Source: Eutreptiella sp. 'Long Island Sound 2002' (taxonomy: Eukaryota; Euglenozoa; Euglenophyceae; Eutreptiales; Eutreptiaceae). Taken from it: 64,000 nt of DNA. A program made the position numbers and the translations under genes. The stretch is from assembly GCA_964036045.1 (NCBI GenBank), contig CAXIWF010000571.1:1-64000 (forward strand). The letters are read 5' to 3'. Below, piece after piece: positions 11,601 to 22,129 of this stretch (position 1 is the first letter of the stretch; each line of letters starts with the position of its first letter). Under the pieces are notes generated by a model, which did no database searches, was not told where the DNA came from, and saw only the letters and a list, made by a program, of their open reading frames with translations.

Positions 11601-14236
11601 CCCATATCGCTCGTAATGGTCTTTGGGTCGCACCCCTTGAATGAGGTCTAAGCAGTGGCAAATGCCGTCGCTTTTGTCGCACAAGGCTAAAGCCGGAAGA
11701 AAGAGGCCAAGCACAAACCCCGCGTCTGTTGGTGGCCTGTTCTTCACGCAGTTATCACAGCGAGTGCCACAAGGCTCCAACAGCACGTGGTCGGAATGCT
11801 GGAACAAATTCTGCCACCGGCAACCTGGGGTGTGCATCAACATATACATACATGTGTAGTCGTTCAAGGTGAGGTGGTAATTTGCATGGGCCTTGACCTT
11901 GTCTTTGTGCCAGTTGGCAAGGGTACGCAGGGAGTGCTGGTGGTATAGAATGTGAACCTCCCCGCAATCTGACGTACCGCGGGCAAGGCGCCCCAATAGC
12001 TGAATCAGCTGCGTTATGGAGGATGGCACACTGGTGAAGATGAGTGTCCGCAAGCCGGGGACATGCCAACCCATTTCCAAAGCAGCAGTGCAGCACACAA
12101 TATCGATGAGCCCTTGCTCCAAGTCCTTAAGGACGGCCTCACGGGTAGAAGATGGTGTTGCACCAGTGAAGCTCGCCACTTTAAAACCCTTCTTCTTCAA
12201 CATATTGACCATGTTCGTGCACTTTTCGACGTTGGTGAAAAAGATCAATGTCTTGCCCCTTACAAGGGGAAGGACCAAGTTCAGGAGCATGACGTCTCTT
12301 TGAGGTTTCACCGGTTGAGCGTAGTGGTGAAAATCCATTGATATTTCTTCTCGGTAGAGAATGCCACGGACGTTCACTGCATTTTGAAGGTGTAGGCGGT
12401 CCATAATGGCCTGTTGCTCAGGTGTTGTGGCCGTTGCTGTGCATGCGTACCACGGCACGGTGGGCAGTCTTTGTCGGCAAATCCCAAGCTCCGTCCATTG
12501 CTGCCCAAATGTTTTGTCACTTCGGGCGACCTTGTGAGCCTCGTCTGCAACAAAGGCCACAGGATCCAAATCCACCAACTTGTCTAGGGCGTCGTTGGAC
12601 AACAACACCTTCTCAGGAGTGGTGTACACCATAGCTGCACCCGGGGAGATGTTCGGAAACGGGGTGTTTGCCTCCAACTTGTACGCCGCAATCCCTAACC
12701 GTTCACATTCCTGTAGCTGTGTGGTAATAATTGCTCGCAAAGGCTCAAAAACAATCACCGGTTTACGAGTGATGTGCGCAAGCATTTGGGCTGGGAGTGA
12801 CTTGCCACTGTTAGTTCCCGAAACACAAAGCACGTCACGGCCGTTGAGTAGGGCACGCAAGGTCTTTTTTTGGTGCGGATAAAGTACTTTGCCAAGGGCA
12901 TGCTCCGCCGCCGCAATTTCAGCGCCCCAATCCGGTCCCTGGTCGATGTGTTGCGAATCGTAGCAATCAGGTTCCACCTTTATTTTTGTATCGTAGAGAT
13001 GCACGCGCCTCTCAAGTAGAGCATCAAGGTGGCGCTGAGCTTCTGCAATTTGTGCATCAAGGTCATCCTCGTCATCATCGTCCTCACCGTGTGCTTGACC
13101 CGCCAAGGACTGACCGGCCGAAACATCTATCCGGTTTTGTGAATGGCTGTCCACCTGATTGTTTGGCTGGTCGGTAGGTCCGTTGGCTGACCGGCTGCCT
13201 AACGCGTTGCCCAATTGGCTAATTGGGTGGCCGTCTTGGTGGTCCCCTGGCTGTATGTTCGTAGGGGTGTCTATGTTGCTGGTTGCCTTATCACTTGGCT
13301 CGTTGTGTGATTCGCTGATTGCGTGGCTGTCAAGCTGACTGTTCAACTGATTTTCTGACGTCTCTTTTGGTTGAGGGCTGGGGGCCATGTGTGATTGTAC
13401 TAAGCCATTGGGATCCTCTGTAACAGTAACCATGTGCTCGGAGCGATCCCAGTAGGTGGAGCCGTAACTGACAAATAACTCCTCTGCCGGCTTAATATCT
13501 CGCAATGCTTGCAAGAAGCACACGGGTAGACATCCTTCATGAAATTCCTTAATAATGAATTTCACATTGCAAAATTTGCCGGCATCATTGGCGAAAGATG
13601 CTGCGCCAAAACTCCTGCCCAAAGGCGGTTGTCGAATACCATCAATTCCCAACTGTTGCCTGTGGAAGATGTGGGACGAATGCAAGGACGGGATAAAAAT
13701 ATTGCCCTCCACGTCATGCATGGATGTTTTCCCCGGCGAGATCTCCCATTGTGCCAACAACGTAATTGCCCACTACTGTCAGGAGTACCAATTTAAGCGC
13801 CTTCCGGCTTTGGGTGGTCAAATGCACTTGAGAGTGTTGCAAAACGCAGCAGAATATGTAGAGCACATTGGCAAAAAGCATTGGATGAAATCCCACAAAA
13901 CTTGGTGGAGGAAGCACATAGGGTCAATGGCACATGAGACCTGATTAGTGTACGGTAGTAGGATGAGTCCCCTTTGGAGTTAATGGTTTCCATTGCTTCA
14001 TCACGGGCTATTAGCCGTCCCTCCATAAAGGTAGCGAGCTCGTTCTTCTTGATGAGGCAGTTTGTGAACAACCCATTGCCGGCATCATTCAACAAGGAGG
14101 GTTTCACCACCAGCTGCTTGGCTACAGTACCATACTGTGGTAGCAACTTGGTTTGAACCAGAAGATCAAATTGGGCTTGCAAAGGGTGGCCGTTCATGGT
14201 AAATTGCAGGAAAAAAACAACTGAGGACAAAGACAT
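8661..14236 (-). CDS. SET domain - RecQ helicase - MULE-like transposase fusion protein
   Basis: Two exons. The 5' exon runs from ATG at 14236 to about 13,941 and carries the start of a SET domain (NDAGNGLF). The long exon is open from about 13,783 to the stop at 8661. Residues below count from 13760. SET end at 46-104 (GRSFGAASFANDAGK, ALRDIKPAEELFVSYG). Acidic linker at 225-235. RecQ-type SF2 helicase at ~290-680, with Walker A GTNSGKS at 315-321, DEAH at 406-409, TATAT at 441-445, motif VI QLLGRLARG at 587-595, and zinc-module cysteines 647, 664, 668 and 671. A Cys-rich SWIM-like stretch lies near 888-905 and zinc-finger-like stretches at 964-1053. The MULE-like DDE region has D1234, D1304 (70 apart), C1344/H1347 and E1436 in NAVESSH. 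A basic region at 1508-1528 is NLS-like, and a final C-x-C-x9-C-x-C at 1662-1676 is a SWIM variant. The catalytic motifs listed look intact. The function as a transposon-encoded enzyme is inferred. The exact splice junction between the exons is unresolved. Confidence 0.75.
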
Positions 14237-14269
14237 AGGAACCAATGCTTGCCCCGCATCTATGGGGTC

Positions 14270-15760
14270 ACCACGTAAGTTTGAGTGCTAGTGCACACTG
14301 CCCGCATAAAAGGGTGCATGCAGTCCAAAATGGTGGGGGCACCCACTATGAGTGTTGCCTCATCCCCTGCACATTCAGTTTGTACCTTCAGAAACAATGC
14401 GAAGGCAGTCATTGCATTTGGGTAGATTCCGTAGTGCCCGGATATGGCGGGTGCATGTAGCCTAGATGTTTGTGCGCAGCTACTATGCGTGTTGCCTCAC
14501 TCTCACGTGTTTGGGTGGATTCCACACTGCCCGGATATGGTGTCTCCCTTTCGTGCGGCATTCTAGGGGCGGCTACTATGAGTGTTACTTCACCCGATGA
14601 ACACTTCATTTCCCAACGCAAGCTCCTACACTGGACGATAATTTCAAGTCCGGCGGCGTGTTTAGGTGCATTTCATAGCGCCAAGAGATGGCTATTATGG
14701 CTATTAATACTTAACTCCATTAACACTTCGTTTCCCAAAGTAAGTTCGTACACTTGACGACAATGTCAAGTCCGGAGGTGTGTTTGGGTAGATTGCATAG
14801 CGCCTGGATATGACATGTCCATTGCGTCAAGCATTCTAGCGTCCATTTCGTCCATAAGCCCGGGGGCGTCTACTGCGGGTGATACCTCACCCCGTCAACA
14901 ATTCATTTCCCAACGCAAGTTCCTACACTTGACAACCATTTTAAGTCCGGCGGCTGATTTGGGTAAATTGCGTAGCGCTAAGGCATGGTGTGTCCATTCC
15001 GTCCACCATTCTCGGGGCACCTACTATGGGTGTTACTGGACCCCATCAACACTTCATTTCCCAACGCAAGCTCCTACACTTGTGGACAATTTCGATTCCG
15101 GCGGTGTGTTTGGATAGATTGCATGGCTCCAAGGTACGGTGTGTCCATTCCGTCCTGCATTCTAGGGGCAGATATTGTGAGTGATACTGGACTCCATGAA
15201 CACTTCATTTCCGAAAACAAAATCCTACATTTGATGACAATTTCAAGTTCGGCACTGTGTTTGAGTAGATTGCATGGCTCCAAGCTATGGTGTGTCCATT
15301 CCGTCGGGCATTTCGGGCATTCGGCGACCATTTTATCCAGAAGTGTATGGGCAGCTACTCCAGGTGATACCGCACCACGTCAACAATTCATTTCCCAACG
15401 TACGATCCTACACTTGACGAGAATTTCAAATCCGATGGTGTGTTTGGGTAGGTTACATAGCGTGAAGATGTGGGGTGTGCATTCCGTCCAGCATTTGCCA
15501 GGCAGCTAGTGTGTGTGCCACTTGACCCATGAACGCTTCCATTCCCAACGCGAGTTTCTGAAGTTGCGAACAATTTCAAGTCCGCTAGTGTGTTTGGGTC
15601 GCTTACATGGTGCCCCATTTTGGTGCGTTCATTTGGTCCACAAGTCCGGAGGCAGCTACTCTTGGTGATTCCTCACCTCGTCAACAAATCATTTCCCAAC
15701 GACCGTTCCCACACTTCACGACCATTCCCAATCGGGGGGTGGACCAGTGCATCCCATACC
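14270..15760. repeat. Second array of diverged ~155-bp repeats
   Basis: Head-to-tail copies of the family seen at 1-3.8 kb, in a different subfamily. Shared parts are GCTACTATGAGTGTTAC, CAACACTTCATTTCCCAACG, GACAATTTCAAGTCCG and GTGTGTTTGGGTAGATTGCA, with starts at roughly 160-180-bp intervals. It lies directly 5' of the SET-RecQ gene, so any promoter of that gene would be in or next to it. Confidence 0.8.
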
Positions 15761-15900
15761 TCCACCCCGTCCAACTTGCCTTGTCAAATATCATCATAGA
15801 ATAACATCACACAAACCCACGGTCTTGAATTGTCGGAAACCTTTGCCGGGTTGTAACGAAGACAGTGCGTAGCGGATGCATCTATGCCACAATCAACATG

Positions 15901-16259
15901 CAACATTCTAGTGCAATCAGACACACTGATGTTTTTTCTCCTTTTGGGGGATCAGAAAAAAGAGGGGGTGTTATTTCAAGAATGACCCGTCAATTTTGGG
16001 CTCGGAAAAGAGGGCAGGCGTTCTTTATTGTACAAAAAAATTGCAGGCAGAGCGGCAAAACCTGCCAAACAATCGGAATGCAACATTCTGGTGCAATCAG
16101 ACACACTGATGTTTTTTCTCCTTTTGGGGGATCAGAAAAAAGAGGGGGTGTTATTTCAAGAATGACCCGTCAATTTTGGGCTTGGAAAAAGGGGCGGGTG
16201 TTCTTTATTGTACAAAAAAATTGCAGGCAGAGCGGCAAAACCTGCCAAACAATCGGAAA
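15901..16259 (+). repeat. 180-bp tandem duplication
   Basis: Two almost identical copies, 15901-16080 and 16081-16259, both starting CAACATTCT and containing TTTTTTCTCCTTTTGGGGGA and GAATGACCCGTCAATTTTGG. They differ at only a few positions (for example CTCGGAAAAGAGGGCAGG against CTTGGAAAAAGGGGCGGG). The near-identity marks a recent duplication. No gene is evident, and the sequence is unrelated to the 181-bp satellite despite the similar length. Confidence 0.9.
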
Positions 16260-16749
16260 TGAAGAATTTTAGCCCGTGTTCATAGCAACATACCTTGGGC
16301 AAGACAACAAGTGTACAAACACAACCAACACTCAAAGTTTTACCACTTTGACTAGGTGCCACCTTAATCCTAGCACGGGTTTGGTTGAACTGCAATCATC
16401 ATGTTCACCAAATTCGGGGACATAGAAAAACCGTGGGGTCACCCCGCACCACCGGAGGGTATGGAAACCCCCAAAGTCGATGGCCCCTGCCGCCCATAGG
16501 TCTGGTAAGATTGCATTTCCTCCACAAATCCAAAATTGGGGGGGGGGGGGGGGCTACGCTGATCGGTGACTCACTTGCTCACATCTATTTCCCATGGCTG
16601 GTTACTATGCTTGGAATTTTCAAGTGTGCAAGTGCATTTGGGACAATTGCATGGTGCCGGTTGGGATTTTCTCTCATGTACAAGGATTGTATTGAAAAAT
16701 CTTTAGGAACACTGCACTGAGTGATGACATTCATTGTCCATGCATCTAT

Positions 16750-17540
16750 CTAAGGAAAAGAATACAACGTTGTGGTTAACCAACCAGACCAAAAAACAAA
16801 ACCCATAAACCTGCTCAAGGGGGTGTTGTGCTCCTTAGAGTTGCTAGGTGGTGAGCCATGGAATACCATGCATCAAATGGTGATATCACTGCAAGCGTTA
16901 AAAGTGCAAAGCCAAAGCCGTTAAACAGGCAGTTCGAACGTTGATGCTATTTAGAGTTGTTGGGTGGTGTGCATGGAAACACATGCATCAGATGATGATG
17001 ACACTACAAAGGTTAAAAAGCACATACACAAAAGAAATTTGGGCCATTCACAAAACTTTGCTCAATGTTCAACCATGAATTCATGACACGGTTGTGCAGC
17101 GCAAAGATTCTAAGCAAATTTATTAACTCTTCATGGAACGACCATATCACGTCACACTTGAGGCGCCCTTTTTTTAATTTGTAACACATGTCCATCGTCC
17201 AACACGACAAGTGGCAAATGGGTTAGCACCAGATCATACAAAGACCACCCAAATCCCATTTGCGGCAAAGTGGAGTATGGACAACCATCGAGTATACATA
17301 TGTTGCAACCTCCTGATCCTTGTGCGAATGTAACAAATTGTATGCGAACGGCCAATGGAGGCCAACACGCAAAACAAATAGTGGAAGGAGCGAATGGAGA
17401 ACACACGAACGCCTTCTTTGCCATTTAGGTCGAAACATGGTTGGTGCACTTGATCACATTGAGGGTTTTTCACCATAATAGGTGTAATCACGGGCAACGG
17501 CTCCACACAATGCAAATCAAGAAAGGGGTATGCGGTCATT
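16750..17540. repeat. Diverged repeat, copy 2 (downstream of the Ulp1 gene)
   Basis: Partner of 6,650-7,480, lying immediately 3' of the stop codon at 17577. It also contains an internal partial duplication: the TGTTGTGCTCCTTAGAGTTG-like segment near 16,823 recurs as TGATGCTATTTAGAGTTG near 16,940, each followed by CATGCATCA. No gene is supported. Confidence 0.55.
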
Positions 17541-17576
17541 GACTAAAGGCCAAAAAAAATGTAATCTACGCAACAC

Positions 17577-20500
17577 TTAGTTGGAGCTCACCATGTTGCT
17601 GCCTCCATGACCCTTTCTTGGCTTGGAGAAGATTCGCTTCCGTTTATAAGCAAGTTTTTGAGGCCTCCCCGCCCCAATCCTGCTGCCACCATGCCCATTT
17701 TCCTTCGCATGGTGAAGTCCTTGAGGTGAAATGGGGCTACCCACGGGGAACCAAACCAACCAACCCTGCTGCCGCACCTCATTCGATGCCATGCCCTGAA
17801 CAAATGTTTCCTTATTTGTATACGCCCTAGTGCCTTGCCACCACTTCACAAAACTGTCGAAACTTCCCTCCTTGTGGGAGGGAGATGTAAACAAGAAATG
17901 AGGTTTGGCACTCCCCCGCCCCCCTAGGCACACTGCTAACATCCTCACAATATCAATGTCGGGGCAGGGTTGAACAATCCTGGCTTCCGCATCTGCTGCC
18001 TTTAGATCTGCCGACAACGTTGCCATGACCTTGTAGAAGTGCTCAGACCGCTGAGCCCTCTGTAGCAGAAGCCCTTCCATCCATTTGTGAAGACTTTCGA
18101 GGAGTGCATAGCACTCCTCAACAGTGAAAACATCGTACCGCTCCTGGGTGACTTCATTGAGATTCAGCAAACCGTCCCGTGCTAGGGCTCCCAAAATTTT
18201 GCTTGCAGTGAAGCCACAACGTGGCTGCCCATCTGCTGCTCGTCGGACCTTTTTTGTTGGATTCAAAGGCGTGGGGACCTGGCGTCGGAAGCCGGGCTGG
18301 CTCCAGCGTTGAACTTTCACATTCGCGCCAGGCACCGCCCTACGCACTATGCTGGCAAGGAGCTTGCACACTCGTCCCATGACTGAAGAAGTGGCAGCTC
18401 CTGCCTCAAGAATCTCAACCTCCCATTCCAACCCACCCTCACTCCTTGTTGCTTGGGCGATGACAACAAGGCAGTGGCCCACCCCATCAAAGGCACCCCC
18501 TGTACCTCGGACATCTCTTCGCATATCTTTTGCCTGCGCGGTTCGCTTGGCCTGACCCTTTGGTGCAGGCTTAGTGCAAGCATCGGGTGCTTCCGGCTCC
18601 AAGAAGCGGTTTATGCATATGCGGCGCAAGAAGGTTAGCGCAACATGGCGGCTCAAAGGCTCAGGGAGGTTGCCTTGCCAATGGCGAGCTAGGAGGTCAG
18701 TGGAAAAACCTTGCCGGTATTCAACCAAAGCAACAAGGTTAAGCTGCGCCAAAAGTGGGTCAGTGTCGGGTCGATCAAGTTTCAGTAGCCGTTCGCTCGG
18801 AACATTCATCTCGAAAGCCATGACGTCCTCAGGGTTGTTGAAATACTCCTTGACAGGTCGAATGGTGGTGTCCCATTCTCCGGAGGAGTTTGCTTGCCCA
18901 AGTTGTCCTTCCATTTGTCGAAGTGCACTCACAAAAAAAAGCCCCCGAACCAACACCATGTCCAACTTGCATTCCCCTGAACATGGCCACGGAATAGTAG
19001 AGAGTCCAACGGGGACACCTTCAACAAAGTCCCCGCCAGGCCTGCCGCTTCCAAAGATCCAACTAAATTTTCTTGTCCTTTCCTCCTTGGAAAAATACAT
19101 AGCGGTTGGGCCATCTTTGTTGGGACCTAATGGTGTAGCCCAAAGAACCCGAACCTTATCACCTACCTTCAGAACACCTCTTGCCACTTGATCGGCGACA
19201 CAAAGGGCTGCAACAGGGGAGGCCTCCTCCATCCCATTTTGAGTCCCCTTCCCCGTACTGTCCGCTCGTGTTCCCAATTCACTCTCCACATCTTGGAGTC
19301 CCCTAACCCTATCACTCGAAACTGCAATCGGAATTATGGGTGGGGCTAGCATTGTGGTTGTGGCTTGGGGTGTGGCCAGAGCTAGGGTTGTGGCCCGGGT
19401 TGAAGCTGGGATAGCAACCAGGGCTGGGGCTGGAGCCGCGCTGACGGTTGTGGCTATGGTTGTCGCTGGGGCTAAGGATGGAGCTATGGCGGCGGATGGA
19501 CTTGGGGTTGGGGCAAAGGAGGCGGCTGGCATTGTGGACGGGGCCAGGGCTCGGGTGGGGCCGGGAGTTGTGGTTGGGGTTGTGGTTGGGGCTTGCACTG
19601 GAACTTGAACCGCGGTTGTGGTTGGGGCTAAGGATGGGGCTAGGGCTGTGGTAGTGGCGGTTGCTAGGGTTGGGGTTGTCGTTGTGATTGTGCATGGGGC
19701 TAGCGTTGAGGCCAGGGCTGGGTTGGGGGCTAGGGTTATTCCCGCAATTGGGCTTGAAGCTGACTCGGAGGATAGGGCTCGGGGGGGTTGTGGGGATGGG
19801 GCTGGGGTTAGGGCTTGGGGTGTGGCTACAATTGTGGTGACGGGTGATCCTTGGGTTGGGGCCAAGGATGGAGTTGGCGTTGGGGTTGTGGTTGTGGTTG
19901 CGGTTGGTGCTCCGGCTGATGCTTGGGCTGGGGATGCGGCTGCGGCAAGGGCTGGGATTGTGGCTTGCCGGGTAGATTTGGCATGGGCTGTGGCCTGGGC
20001 TGGTATAGGGACCGCGGTCTGGGCGTTGGCGGAGGTTGTGGCGGAAAGGACGCCTTGGGCCGGGGTTGTGGTTGGGTCTGTGGCTAGGGCTAGGGCCGGG
20101 GATGGGGCCGGCGTTGGTGCTTGGGCTGAGCCTATCACTACGGCTGTGGTTGGGACAGGGACAAAAGCCGTGGCTTCAGGTGGGGTTGCATGTGTGGCTT
20201 CAAGTAAATCATTATATCCAACTACCGCTTCACCTTGCTTACACTGGCTTCTCTCGTGGGATGTACCTCGGGTGGAGCTTCGTCCCAGAAATCGTGAGAT
20301 GGCCCCATGCAGCTCTTGCCGAAAAGCAGTCGGGTTGAAATCCGGGAAGAGTTCGGTTGATCGAAGGGGAAGATGGGAGAATAGACATTCTTGCAGTTTG
20401 GGCACTATCCCTGAACGTTCATGTGCAAGGAGCTTGCCAAACCAGCATACAAATACCCCACAGTCCCTATTATTATCTTGCTTTCGAACCGGGACCATCT

Positions 20501-22129
20501 TGACTTCACCAAAATGGAGCGTTGGGGCATTCGGCTCAATGGATCTCCTTGCCATTAGAAACATCTGGATTTTGTCACACATTTGCCGAGAGATGAATGC
20601 TGCCCCACCGCGGCCCGAGTCGAAAACACACAAATGAATGACCAGTCCAACGGGTAGCACCAAAACACCAAAAAAATGATTTCCGGTGTGCACTGGGAAA
20701 AAAATCTTTTTACCCAGCAATTGTGACTTCCTAAATATCTTGGTAGCAACCTTCTCAGGCCCGTTTTTCAGCATTGTGGCCACTGACAAAGGAAGAAAAG
20801 CAATGTCAGAGCTCAAGTGAGACAGATAGTAGTCGATGACTTGGGCATTTAGCCATCCCCGATGAGACCCCGCAACATTGATACACCGGTCAAAGTCTGC
20901 CGCACTTACTAGCGCAAAGTCATCAGCCTCGGTAAAAACATCGTTCCCTCCATTCTCAGCAGCCTCCTCCATATCCACGTCCATCGGGCTGGCTTTAGAA
21001 CGTGAATTTGGCAATGGCAGTTGAGGCGTGGTGGTGTCGGGGGTGCCCACGCTAGCAGCGCCGATGTTGAGTGTGTTGGGAGTGGCCACAACGGTCGTAG
21101 TGTCAGTGCCGGCACTGGACGTGGACTAAGAGAACAAAAGAGTGCTATGAGTTGGTGCCCTCTATGAGTGCAAGCACGAAGTGATAGCATTGCCAGACTC
21201 AAAAAGGGCATCTACACGATTTTGATGCAAACATGAAGCACACACCGTTGGCCATTGATGCTGCTCCCTAATCTCCTCCAAAGCCATCTCTGCCGAAAGG
21301 GCAACATCACGAGATGAGCGTCAGAGCTAAACATTGGTTGCAGTGACCGCACTTCAGGTTGGGTGGTAGTACGAATCAGCATGGTAGCCGCGGCTGTAGC
21401 GGGATTCGTCGTGGACATGCCGGTGATTGCTGCAAAGCCTTGTCACTTGTGCTAAATGGGTAAATCACTGCACACGTGAACTCAAAATTGATTCCATGAA
21501 ATTCAATATGGACACCAACACATACCTTTGGCACTTGAGCATCATCCCTTGTACCCTGCGCTGGAACCAACTCCGCCGGATGCGCAATTTCATGGGGCCA
21601 AGGTTTTGGGCTAGGTTTAGATGCTGAGGATGGTGAAAGCGGTTGATGCGCAGCAGCGGCAATGTTGCTTGTGTTGGTCGCGGTGATGGACACACCAGCA
21701 CTGGTGGTGGACGTGGCCCTCGGTACTGTCTGAAATGAAAATGGTAGTGCTTTGAAACATTGGAACCCCCCAAACCCCGCCACGTGTCCCACATACGTGC
21801 ATTCAGGTACATAGCTAATGCGTGGACAAAGGGTGCCATGTAAATTTGTGCATTCCAAAAGAAGAACTCTAATAGTTCCCTAACGGCTTCCTACGCAACG
21901 TCAAGGTCCCTTCATTCGCATTCAGTCTGCAGGAATCATGAAAAGATTTATCAACTTGCAAAGATCCATGTCCTAAGAGTTCAATTAAGCAAGGCAAGCT
22001 GCAAGCAACAAGGCACAACACCTGATTTGTTTCCCCATTCCGAATCCTTTTTTTCAGCAAGAGGCGCTCCAACTTCTCCTGTGCCTGCAGCGCCGCCTCC
22101 GTCAATTCGTTGGCGACGCCATTAGACAT
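17577..22129 (-). CDS. Ulp1/SENP-type (C48) SUMO protease with AT-hook-like tail
   Basis: Three phase-compatible exons: 22022-22129 (ATG at 22129), 21526-21729, and 17577-21125 with acceptor TTCTCTTAG. Residues below count from 21089. A peptidase C48 core spans ~60-240: GWLNAQVIDYYL at 78-89, H138 in HTGNHFFG, D157 in FDSGRG, Q204, and C210 in DCGVFVC. This is the full Ulp1 His-Asp-Gln-Cys set, so the enzyme looks catalytically intact and should cleave SUMO or a SUMO-like tag. Residues ~300-615 are an Ala/Pro/Thr-rich low-complexity linker. The C-terminal ~550 residues belong to no family I recognise and end in a basic AT-hook-like region (GGSRIGAGRPQK, then KRKR). Exon 1 encodes a short coiled-coil-like helix. 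Ulp1 domains are known as passengers of MULE transposons, so this may be a host gene or an element-borne one. Confidence 0.75.

Noticed and set aside
8661-13760. KDZ/Zisupton-type transposase instead of MULE
   Set aside because: The helicase and Ulp1 association made this worth considering, but the characteristic KDZ motifs were not seen, whereas D-70-D, the C/H pair, the Glu and a terminal SWIM-like finger fit MULE better.
15901-16259. Copy of the 181-bp satellite
   Set aside because: Similar length only; no shared sequence landmarks.
19618-20637. 339-codon plus-strand Ala/Gly/Val-rich frame
   Set aside because: Antisense shadow of the Ala/Pro/Thr-rich linker of the Ulp1 protease exon.
21212-21418. 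Additional exon of the Ulp1 gene
   Set aside because: Its frame does not fit the phase-0 ends of the neighbouring exons and reading it in phase meets a stop; the exons on either side join directly.
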